This document shows positions 1 to 5,608 of a DNA stretch of 6,157 nucleotides, piece by piece. Position 1 is the first letter of the stretch. Each line of letters opens with the position of its first letter. Source of the stretch: Hyphomicrobiales bacterium (GTDB lineage Bacteria; Pseudomonadota; Alphaproteobacteria; Rhizobiales; Beijerinckiaceae). The stretch lies in the NCBI GenBank assembly GCA_028290595.1, contig JAQGJO010000081.1:1-6157 (forward strand), written 5' to 3'. The translations under genes were made by a program, and so were the position numbers. Below the pieces are notes generated by a model. It saw only the letters and a list, made by a program, of their open reading frames with translations, made no database searches and was not told where the DNA came from.

Positions 1-544
1 CGTGCACGGCCTTGATCCCAGAACGGGCCATCAGCATTTCCATCGCCAGATGATGCGGGCTGCCGGTGCCGGGCGAGGCGAATTTCACCGCTTCGGGATT
101 GGCCTTGGCGGCAGCAGTGACGTCGGCAAAGGATTTGTAGGGCGCGTCCACCGCCGCCACGAGGATCAACGGGAAGCGGGCCAAAAGGCCGATGGGCGCC
201 AGTTCGTCGACCTTGTAGGACAGTTTCGAAAACAGGAACGGATTGAACACATAGGTGCCGTTGTCGCCGCTCAACACGGTGGCGCCGTCGGGCGCGCTGC
301 GGGCGGTGTCCTGTGCGGCAATGGCGGTCGCGGCGCCAGGCTTGTTCTCGATGACGACGGAATGCCCCGTGAGCGTCGACATCTGCTGGCCGATGGCCCT
401 GGCGACCACGTCGGTGCCGCCGCCGGCGGGATAGGGCACGAGCCAGCGGATCGGTTTGAAGCCGGCGTCCTGGGCCTGTGCCGCTGACGCAACCAGCACG
501 AGCGCGGCGGCGGCGATGATTGGACGAAGAATGTCGATGCGCAT
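1..544 (-). CDS. Bug/TctC-family tripartite tricarboxylate transporter substrate-binding protein (partial, C-terminus off the left edge)
   Basis: The protein is probably a periplasmic solute receptor that binds a carboxylate-type ligand; many Bug genes are orphans without nearby TctA/TctB membrane genes. Translation from ATG 544-542 gives 181 residues with no stop before the edge. Residues 1-24 look like a Sec signal peptide: a short N-region, a hydrophobic stretch AAAALVLVA, and AQA before QD as a type I cleavage site. Family hallmarks follow: IRWLVPYPAGGGTDVVARAI at about 32-51, VVIENKPGAA at 63-72, and FASPGTGSPHHLAMEML at 155-171. The family is usually about 320 residues, so some 140 are missing because of the window edge, not a mutation. 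The start is supported by AAGGGAAGG just upstream; an in-frame ATG at 568-566 would add eight residues but lies ahead of that ribosome site. Ligand unknown. The gene is divergent from the DUF2277 gene. Confidence 0.9.
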   Translation of the reverse strand, partial: MRIDILRPIIAAAALVLVASAAQAQDAGFKPIRWLVPYPAGGGTDVVARAIGQQMSTLTGHSVVIENKPGAATAIAAQDTARSAPDGATVLSGDNGTYVFNPFLFSKLSYKVDELAPIGLLARFPLILVAAVDAPYKSFADVTAAAKANPEAVKFASPGTGSPHHLAMEMLMARSGIKAVH

Positions 545-666
545 GAAAGCCTTCCCTTGTGCAGCCATAATGATCCGCTTTACAGGGAGCCTAGCGTGTC
601 CGGGCAAAGTTCGCGAACCCGGCCATTAGTTTTATAAGTAGAGAACCGCGAACACAGGAGACAGCG
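545..666. promoter_or_regulatory. Divergent promoter region between the Bug-type gene and the DUF2277 gene
   Basis: This 122-bp spacer must hold the starts of two opposite transcripts. On the plus strand TATAAG (633-638) resembles a -10 box, and 17 bp upstream the weak -35 position reads TTCGCG (610-615). On the minus strand TTGCCC (607-602) and TGTAAA (584-579) are 17 bp apart. Between and overlapping the two -35 positions sits the perfect 10-bp palindrome GTTCGCGAAC (609-618), and CGCGAAC recurs at 647-653. AGGAG (656-660) is the ribosome site of the DUF2277 gene. The hexamer assignments are by eye and tentative; the palindrome is certain as sequence, its role as an operator is a guess. Confidence 0.3.
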
Positions 667-933
667 ATGTGCCGAAACATCAAAACCCTGCATAATTTCG
701 AGCCGCCGGCGACGCAGGACGAAATCCACGCCTCGGCGCTGCAGTTCGTGCGCAAGCTCTCGGGCTTCAACAAGCCGTCACGCGATAATGCCGAAGCGTT
801 CGATCGGGCCGTGGCGGAGGTGTCCGACGCCGCGCGAAGGCTGCTGAGTTCGCTGCATACGCATGCGCCGGCGCGCGACCGCGACATCGAAGCGGAGAAG
901 GCGCGCGAGCGGTCGCGGCTGAGGTTTGGCTGA
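667..933 (+). CDS. DUF2277 family protein
   Basis: Small protein of 88 residues recognised as DUF2277 by its N-terminus MCRNIKTLHNFEPPAT, followed by an ASALQFVRKLSGFNKPS segment and by AEAFDRAVAEVSDAARRLLSSL, ending in a charged tail rich in Arg and Lys. The length is normal for the family. No signal peptide or membrane segment is visible, so it should be a soluble cytoplasmic protein, largely helical; the single Cys2 near the start is part of the family signature. Function is unknown, and I give none. The start is supported by AGGAG six bases upstream of the ATG. The next gene, a GNAT acetyltransferase, begins 21 bp after the stop on the same strand, so the two are probably co-transcribed. 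Confidence 0.88.
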   Translation: MCRNIKTLHNFEPPATQDEIHASALQFVRKLSGFNKPSRDNAEAFDRAVAEVSDAARRLLSSLHTHAPARDRDIEAEKARERSRLRFG

Positions 934-954
934 CGTCTCGAGGAGAGACCGGGC

Positions 955-1437
955 ATGCCGATCAGGCTTGCGCATAAACATGATCACGACGCCATCTGGG
1001 GCATCCTCGAGCCGGTCATCCGCGCCGGAGAGACCTATGCTTTGCCACGCGAGATGAGCAAAGCCGAGGCGCTTGCCTATTGGGGGGCGGCGGATCGCGA
1101 GACGTTCGTCCTTGAGGAGAACGATGACGTTATCGGAACCTATTATCTGCGCGCCAATCAGTCCGGCGGCGGCAGCCATGTCGCCAATTGCGGCTATATG
1201 ACCGCGGGGCAATCTGTCGGCCGCGGCGTGGCGCGGCGCATGTGTGAACATTCGCTCGATCACGCGCGCGCCCGCGGCTTCAGAGCGATGCAATTCAACT
1301 TCGTGGTCGGCGCCAATGTGCGGGCGGTCCGGCTGTGGGAAAGCCTCGGTTTCGAAACCGTGGGCCGGCTGCCGCTGGCGTTTCTGCATCCGCATAATGG
1401 CTATGTGGATGCACTCGTCATGTTCAGAACGCTTTGA
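955..1437 (+). CDS. GNAT family N-acetyltransferase
   Basis: This 160-residue protein is a single GNAT domain that should transfer an acetyl group from acetyl-CoA to an amine; the substrate cannot be told from sequence. The N-terminal strand and helix region starts MPIRLAHKHDHDAIWGILEP. The central strand TYYLRANQ (62-69) precedes the acetyl-CoA pyrophosphate loop (motif A), Q86-x-x-G89-x-G91, in GQSVGRGVARRM. Motif B is seen as NVRAVRLWESLGFETVGRLP at 121-140, with the usual Asn, Trp and LGF. Length is standard. AGGAG at 941-945 lies nine bases before the ATG. It follows the DUF2277 gene by 21 bp and probably shares its transcript. It converges on the SDR gene, whose stop lies only six bases further on, with no room for a terminator. 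The family call is firm; the substrate is unknown. Confidence 0.92.
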   Translation: MPIRLAHKHDHDAIWGILEPVIRAGETYALPREMSKAEALAYWGAADRETFVLEENDDVIGTYYLRANQSGGGSHVANCGYMTAGQSVGRGVARRMCEHSLDHARARGFRAMQFNFVVGANVRAVRLWESLGFETVGRLPLAFLHPHNGYVDALVMFRTL

Positions 1438-1443
1438 CTTGAT

Positions 1444-2217
1444 CTACAACCCAAACGTCGCGCCGCCATTGACGTTGACGATCTCGCCCCAGACATAGCG
1501 GGCTTCGTCGGTCAGTAGGAAGGCCGCCACGTCGGCGATGTCGCCTGGCTGGCCGATGCGGCGGGCGAGCGCGCGTTCGCCGACCTTGCGCTTGGCGTCG
1601 TCCGAATAGCTGGCGGTCATCGAGGTCTCGGTCGAGCCGGGACTGACGGCATTGACCCTGATGCCTTCCGGGGCGAGCGAGCGCGACAGGCCGCGCACCA
1701 GGCCGATGATCGCCGCCTTCGAGGAGACATAGGCGGTGCCGCCGCGGCCTTCGCCGCCGATGCCCGAGGAGGCGATGGAGCCCGAACAGGCGAGCACGAT
1801 GGCGCCGCGGCCGTTCTCCTGCATGGGGTTGTCACACATGGCCTGCGCGACAGCCTGCGAGATCAGAAACGAGCCGGTGACGTTGATCGACAGCGTGCGG
1901 TTGAATTCCGCCGCGTCGAGCTCGCGCCAGGTCTTGGTCGAATGCACGGCCGCCATGTGAATGAGCCCATCGACCCTGCCGAATTTTTCGATCGTCCGGC
2001 GCACGCTATCGCGGCAGCTCGCGGCGTCGGCGACGTCGGTCTTGATCGCGATGAAGCGCTGCATCGCCTCGCTACCGATATCCGCCGTCGCGATCGTGTC
2101 GATATCGCAGCCGCAGACGTTCCAGCCTTTCTCAAGCAGGACGCGAACGCTGGCAGCGCCGATTCCGCTGGCGGCTCCGGTGACAATGGCGGTTTTCAGC
2201 GCGCTCGCGTGCGGCAT
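1444..2217 (-). CDS. SDR family NAD(P)-dependent oxidoreductase
   Basis: A classical short-chain dehydrogenase/reductase of 257 residues, cytoplasmic, oxidising an alcohol or reducing a ketone with a nicotinamide cofactor. The Rossmann glycine motif TGAASGIG is at 13-20; Asp38 near the end of the second strand favours NAD(H) over NADP(H). Asp61-Val62 fits the adenine-binding position, and Asn112 in INVTG is the structural Asn of the catalytic tetrad. Tyr163 and Lys167 form YVSSK. The catalytic Ser is probably Ser147 in SGSIAS, though Ser150 stands at the usual 13-residue distance from Tyr. The PG motif is in VNAVSPGSTETSM (188-200). The usual NNAG is replaced by HMAA (87-90), and the loop before Tyr163 is Gly-rich. 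The start is supported by AGGAGGAA a few bases upstream. The substrate is not predictable. It lies downstream of cckA and the small membrane protein on the same strand. Confidence 0.93.
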   Translation of the reverse strand: MPHASALKTAIVTGAASGIGAASVRVLLEKGWNVCGCDIDTIATADIGSEAMQRFIAIKTDVADAASCRDSVRRTIEKFGRVDGLIHMAAVHSTKTWRELDAAEFNRTLSINVTGSFLISQAVAQAMCDNPMQENGRGAIVLACSGSIASSGIGGEGRGGTAYVSSKAAIIGLVRGLSRSLAPEGIRVNAVSPGSTETSMTASYSDDAKRKVGERALARRIGQPGDIADVAAFLLTDEARYVWGEIVNVNGGATFGL

Positions 2218-2294
2218 GTGGTTTCCTCCTGATGCAGGCCATTGGCTGGCGCATACGTTTGTGAAGGAACACTAGCGAAAACGAAGCAGCGAGG

Positions 2295-2687
2295 CTATCG
2301 CGGTGACGTGACTTCGCGGAAGCCGGTATAATTTTCCGGGTTTGCCCGCTGGACGTCGCGAAAGCCCGCGGAAGCGCGCGGAGCCTCGATGGTGCCGACG
2401 GGATTGCGATCCAGCTCGGGGGGCTGCGGCAAGGTTACCTTGCCGGCGGTTTCGAAGGGACGAGGCGCCGGCGTCTGTTTGCTGATGCTTGCGCTGCTCC
2501 GTGGCGCCGGTGGCGTGACGATGATCGTCGCCGTTCTGGTCGGCAAAAGGACGCCCGGGCGAACGAGCCATGCGGCCAGGAGGCCGCTGCAGATGGCGGC
2601 ATAGACCAGATAAGCGGGCGGCACGCCCAGAAAGCGTTTGCGCCGCACGGGCGATCGACGGCGCACTTCCTGCAGCAGGATCGGCAA
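2295..2687 (-). CDS. Hypothetical small single-pass membrane protein, probable TTG start
   Basis: I do not recognise this family. From the TTG at 2687-2685 it is 130 residues: a strongly basic N-terminus (VRRRSPVRRKRF, residues 8-19), one hydrophobic segment AYLVYAAICSGLLAAWLV (25-42), then about 85 residues rich in Pro, Ala, Thr and Arg without further membrane segments. By the positive-inside rule the N-terminus is cytoplasmic and the tail periplasmic. No in-frame ATG exists near the start. TTG 2687 is chosen because GAGGAG (2699-2694) lies six bases upstream; an upstream in-frame TTG at 2708 would give 137 residues but would place that ribosome site inside the gene. It begins about 50 bp after the cckA stop on the same strand and is likely co-transcribed. 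Overlapping frames are open too, so its reality rests on the membrane segment and ribosome site. Confidence 0.62.
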   Translation of the reverse strand: MPILLQEVRRRSPVRRKRFLGVPPAYLVYAAICSGLLAAWLVRPGVLLPTRTATIIVTPPAPRSSASISKQTPAPRPFETAGKVTLPQPPELDRNPVGTIEAPRASAGFRDVQRANPENYTGFREVTSPR

Positions 2688-2737
2688 TGGCAGCTCCTCA
2701 GATTGCAAGAGCTTCGCATTTTATGGTGAATAAACCG

Positions 2738-5296
2738 TTAGGGCGTCGCCGATCCGATCGCCGCCTTCGCGGTTTCGATGAGCTGCTTCAGCGGGAACGG
2801 CTTCGGCAGGAATCCGAATTCCTCGCCGGCCGGCAGGTTGCGGGCGAAGGCGTCTTCGGCATGACCGGACATGAATACGATCTTGGCGGTGATGCCGCGT
2901 TTGCGCAATTCGCCGAGCATGGTCGGTCCGTCCATCACCGGCATGACGACGTCGGAGACGATCAGGTCGATCTTGCCGTTGATCTGTTCGGCGACCTCGA
3001 TCGCTTCCTCGCCATTGCTCGCCTGATGCACCGTATAGCCGCGCGAGGCGAGCGCGCGCGAGGCGAAGGCGCGTACCGCTTCCTCGTCTTCGACGAGGAG
3101 GATGATGCCCTGGCCGGTGGCGTCGGCAGCGGGCGACGATGCCTTCGGCTCTTCCTTGCGCGCGGCTTCTTCTTCGGGCGCCAGGATATGGCGCGGCAGG
3201 TAGATGCGGAACAGCGCGCCTTTGCCCGGCTCCGACTCGCAGGAGATATAGCCGCCGGTCTGCTTGACGATGCCGTAGACCATCGACAGGCCGAGGCCGG
3301 TGCCCTTGCCGACTTCCTTCGTCGTGAAGAACGGCTCGAACATCTTCTCCTTCACGTCGGCGGGGATGCCGTGGCCATTGTCCTGCACTTCGATGACGAC
3401 ATAATCGGCGGGAATGAAGCCCGGCTCAGTGACGTTGGCGCATTCCGCCGCGGTGACATTCTTGGTCGAGAGCGTGATCTTGCCGCCGTTGGGCATGGCG
3501 TCTCTGGCATTGACGACGAGATTGACCAGCACCTGCTCGAACTGATTGATGTCGGCCTTGACGAACCACAGGTCGCGGCCGTGGCGGACATCGATCTCGA
3601 CCTTCTCGCCGACGAGACGGCGCAGCAGCATCTGCAGATCCGACAGCGCGTCGCCCAATTGCAGCACCTGCGGACGCAGGGTCTGGCGGCGCGAGAACGC
3701 CAGCAACTGCCGTACAAGCCCTGCAGCGCGATTGGCGTTCTGCTTGATCTGCATGATGTCCTGGAAGGACGGATCGGTCGGCCGGTGACGCGCCAGCAGC
3801 AGGTCGGAAAAGCCGATGATGGCGGTCAGCACGTTGTTGAAGTCGTGGGCGACGCCGCCGGCGAGCTGGCCGATGGCCTGCATCTTCTGGGCCTGGGCAA
3901 AGCTTTCCTGCAAGGTGCGCTGTTCGGTGGTGTCGAGCGCGAAAACGAGCGCACTGGCATCATCGCCGGTGTCTTCGCCGGGCGAGACATAGAATCTAGC
4001 CGAGCGCGGCGCTTCGCCGTTGAGCGAGCTGTCGACGGGCTTGATGTCGGTGCGATGGGCGATGGCGTCGGCAATGGCTGAGCGCAGCGCTTCATGATCG
4101 CGGTCGGCGACGCCGCTGAAAATATTGCGGCCGCTGCTGCCGGCATCGGTGAAGGCGTCGGGCATCATGCGCGCAAAGCCGGCGTTGGCGCGCAGGATCG
4201 AGCCGGTGCGGTCGACCGTGGCGATGGCCATCGGCGTCTGGTTGAAGAAGCGGGCGAAACGCACTTCGGCGGCGCGCAGGTTCTCGGCCGGCTCTTCGCC
4301 AGGCGCGCGGTTGATGACGAGGGTGCGCGACGGGCCTGACGTTTTGTCCTGGGCAAAGGCGACGCGATGGATCAGGCGCACCGGCAGGCTCTGGCCGTTG
4401 CGGCGCTTGAAATCGACGTCGAAGGTCTCGGTGCGCACTTCGCTGGCGCGTCCGGCAATGGCGGCAATCAGATGGGCGCCGTCGCCGGCGACAAGATCGG
4501 ACAGTTTGAGGCCGCCGGAGCCGTATTGGGCAAGATCGTAATCGAGCCAGCCGGCGAGCGTGGCGTTCATATAGCTGACCTTGCCGTCCGGATCGGCGGA
4601 GAAGAAGCCGGCCGGCGCATGGTCGAGAAAATCGATCGCGTGCTGCAATTCCTGGAAGACGTTTTCGTGCCGCGCGCGTTCGCGGGTGACGTCGGAGACG
4701 CTCCACAAGGTGGCGCGCTTGTGGCCGAAGCGCTCGACCGGGCGCACCTTGATGCGATACCAGCCGACCGGACCGTCGCCGTTGAGCGGCGGCGACAGGC
4801 GCAATTCCTCGGAGCCGCGCTTGCCTTCGCGCGCCGCCTGGGCGAGGCGGTAAATTGCCTCGGAGACGTCGGGCGTGCCGGAAAACAGCCGTTCGACGGT
4901 GCGCAGGTCGGCGGGGTCGTTGGCGCCCGACAGGCCCATATAGGCCTCGTTGGCGTAAAGCACGCGGGTGTCGCCTTCGGTGACGAGCAGGCCCTCGACG
5001 CCGGTGTCGGCGATCAGCTTGGTGATGTCGTTCTTGGCTGCCTGTCCGGACAGCTGCAGGAAGCCGACCGCGAAGGCGAACAGACCGACGACGCCGACGA
5101 TGGCGAGCAGGGCCAGGAGGCCGATGGTCAGCCGCCCGGCATCCTCGGGGCTGAGGAAGGAAAACGACGCCGCGGCGCCGACCAGCACAAGCGCAAGCGC
5201 CAGCACCATGCCGGGGCTACCGGTGCGCTCGGTCCGATCGAGAACCGTGGGAGGCGATCCTCCTTGGCTCGATGATCCTTGGCTCAACTGAGTCAT
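2738..5296 (-). CDS. cckA: CckA, cell-cycle hybrid sensor histidine kinase/phosphatase
   Basis: An inner-membrane bifunctional kinase/phosphatase that, in characterised alphaproteobacteria, passes phosphate through ChpT to CtrA (and CpdR). It has 852 residues. Two membrane segments at about 30-48 and 57-80 are separated by a very short loop. Three PAS-like regions lie at roughly 90-203, 212-325 and 340-458. The HisKA H-box is [15 protein letters not shown] with phospho-acceptor His484. In the HATPase domain (about 582-702) are the N-box [11 protein letters not shown] (Asn596), DNGHGI (639-644), the FEPFFTTK F-box, and GKGTGLGL (663-670). A charged linker leads to the receiver (731-847), with acidic residues Asp737-Glu738, phospho-acceptor Asp782 in [10 protein letters not shown], Ser810 and Lys832. 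All key residues are present, so it should be active. It is longer than Caulobacter CckA, in line with Rhizobiales forms. No strong ribosome site precedes the ATG at 5296; its first base overlaps the stop of a 74-codon upstream frame (TAATG). Confidence 0.95.
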   Translation of the reverse strand: MTQLSQGSSSQGGSPPTVLDRTERTGSPGMVLALALVLVGAAASFSFLSPEDAGRLTIGLLALLAIVGVVGLFAFAVGFLQLSGQAAKNDITKLIADTGVEGLLVTEGDTRVLYANEAYMGLSGANDPADLRTVERLFSGTPDVSEAIYRLAQAAREGKRGSEELRLSPPLNGDGPVGWYRIKVRPVERFGHKRATLWSVSDVTRERARHENVFQELQHAIDFLDHAPAGFFSADPDGKVSYMNATLAGWLDYDLAQYGSGGLKLSDLVAGDGAHLIAAIAGRASEVRTETFDVDFKRRNGQSLPVRLIHRVAFAQDKTSGPSRTLVINRAPGEEPAENLRAAEVRFARFFNQTPMAIATVDRTGSILRANAGFARMMPDAFTDAGSSGRNIFSGVADRDHEALRSAIADAIAHRTDIKPVDSSLNGEAPRSARFYVSPGEDTGDDASALVFALDTTEQRTLQESFAQAQKMQAIGQLAGGVAHDFNNVLTAIIGFSDLLLARHRPTDPSFQDIMQIKQNANRAAGLVRQLLAFSRRQTLRPQVLQLGDALSDLQMLLRRLVGEKVEIDVRHGRDLWFVKADINQFEQVLVNLVVNARDAMPNGGKITLSTKNVTAAECANVTEPGFIPADYVVIEVQDNGHGIPADVKEKMFEPFFTTKEVGKGTGLGLSMVYGIVKQTGGYISCESEPGKGALFRIYLPRHILAPEEEAARKEEPKASSPAADATGQGIILLVEDEEAVRAFASRALASRGYTVHQASNGEEAIEVAEQINGKIDLIVSDVVMPVMDGPTMLGELRKRGITAKIVFMSGHAEDAFARNLPAGEEFGFLPKPFPLKQLIETAKAAIGSATP
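5255..5284 (-). repeat. 15-bp tandem duplication within the start of cckA
   Basis: Two adjacent 15-bp units (5284-5270 and 5269-5255 on the minus strand) match at 13 of 15 positions and encode SQGSS followed by SQGGS, residues 5-14 of CckA. The period is five codons, so the reading frame is kept. It lies in the short, low-complexity cytoplasmic N-terminus ahead of the first membrane segment and probably varies freely between strains. Confidence 0.7.
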
Positions 5297-5327
5297 TATG
5301 GCTCGTTTTTGATGGGTCGTTCAGCAT

Positions 5328-5343
5328 GCCGCGGGAACGCGGC
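5328..5343 (-). other. GC hairpin in the probable cckA leader
   Basis: GCCGCG (5328-5333) and CGCGGC (5338-5343) are perfect reverse complements around the four bases GGAA. In a cckA transcript starting further upstream this would form a six-pair GC stem with a UUCC loop, ending about 31 bases before the start codon. No T-run follows on either strand, so it is not a standard terminator. It might affect translation of cckA or be chance in GC-rich DNA. Confidence 0.4.
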
Positions 5344-5419
5344 CTTAAGTTTGTATCGCCAGTTCTTATCCCTTGCGATCGCCTTGTGGAGAATCGCTGG
5401 AAATGCGGCGAATGGAGGG

Positions 5420-5431
5420 TTATTGCAATAA
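5420..5431. repeat. Perfect 12-bp palindrome TTATTGCAATAA
   Basis: The twelve bases equal their own reverse complement. The palindrome lies in the middle of the cckA/fliO-like spacer, about 125 bp upstream of the cckA start and four bases from the GAGTC at 5435-5439. The shape fits a site for a dimeric regulator, but the protein is unknown. One or two perfect 12-mers of this kind would be expected by chance in a 6-kb window, so its position matters more than its existence. Confidence 0.4.
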
Positions 5432-5512
5432 ATCGAGTCGAAAACACCTGTATTCTGCAAAGATATGTTCACGCTGTCGCCGCCACAATCGGCCGGCAGC
5501 CCCACATCGTGG

Positions 5513-5528
5513 TTAACCATCTCTTAAC
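5513..5528 (+). promoter_or_regulatory. CtrA binding box TTAA-N7-TTAAC
   Basis: TTAA at 5513-5516, seven bases CCATCTC, then TTAAC at 5524-5528: an exact match to the full CtrA consensus TTAA-N7-TTAA(C). The first half also reads TTAACCAT, the shorter CtrA-associated motif described in Caulobacter. The box points toward the fliO-like gene, 80 bp before its ATG, and lies about 215 bp upstream of cckA. CtrA acts downstream of CckA, so the site would place the CckA pathway's output at its own kinase's control region. Such a match is unlikely by chance in GC-rich DNA; which gene it controls is not shown by the sequence. Confidence 0.78.
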
Positions 5529-5608
5529 GTCGCGCGAATCCGGTTGCGCAGACATGTTAATGTGGATCGGATATAGCGTTGAATGGATGAGGCGGAGTGT
5601 AAGCGTAA

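Larger units (their letters stand above)
5290..5540. other. Cluster of four GANTC (CcrM-type methylation) sites
   Basis: GAGTC at 5290-5294, GAATC at 5391-5395, GAGTC at 5435-5439 and GAATC at 5536-5540. GANTC is the target of the cell-cycle adenine methyltransferase CcrM in alphaproteobacteria. My hand scan of the other 5.8 kb found only about six (near 2161, 2810, 3235, 3993 and 5888, with room for an oversight), so the spacer is several-fold enriched. The leftmost site overlaps cckA codons 1-3; the rightmost is eight bases beyond the CtrA box. Confidence 0.6.
5297..5608. promoter_or_regulatory. Divergent control region between cckA and the fliO-like gene
   Basis: This 312-bp spacer contains no gene I can support and must hold promoters for both neighbours. 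It is visibly richer in A and T than the surrounding coding DNA. It contains a CtrA box (5513-5528), GANTC sites at 5391, 5435 and 5536 with a fourth at the cckA start (5290), the palindrome TTATTGCAATAA (5420-5431), and a hairpin at 5328-5343. I could not assign convincing -35/-10 pairs on either strand; in Caulobacter many CtrA-activated promoters have the box over the -35 position. The stretch from the CtrA box to the fliO-like ATG is about 80 bp, enough for a promoter and short leader. Confidence 0.7.

Noticed and set aside
2..487. Open frame of 161 codons on the plus strand at the left edge
   Set aside because: The opposite strand encodes a clear Bug-family protein with signal peptide and conserved motifs over the same bases.
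778..1395. Open frame of 205 codons on the minus strand opposite the DUF2277 and GNAT genes
   Set aside because: It spans two recognised plus-strand genes and has no conserved features of its own.
1438..1443. Possible bidirectional terminator between the convergent GNAT and SDR genes
   Set aside because: Only six bases separate the stop codons and no stem-loop with a T-run is visible around them.
2218..2294. Possible terminator or separate promoter between the small membrane protein gene and the SDR gene
   Set aside because: No convincing hairpin with T-run or -35/-10 pair was found; only the SDR ribosome site AGGAGGAA is clear.
2570..4081. Open frame of 503 codons on the plus strand, opposite cckA and the small membrane protein gene
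   Set aside because: It is antisense to the conserved kinase and receiver domains of CckA. Its translation shows no domain and has the Arg/Ala/Asp/Gly composition typical of shadow frames in GC-rich codons.
4367..5275. Open frame of 302 codons on the plus strand, opposite the N-terminal half of cckA
   Set aside because: Again antisense to a firm gene, with no recognisable motif; long antisense frames are expected in high-GC DNA.
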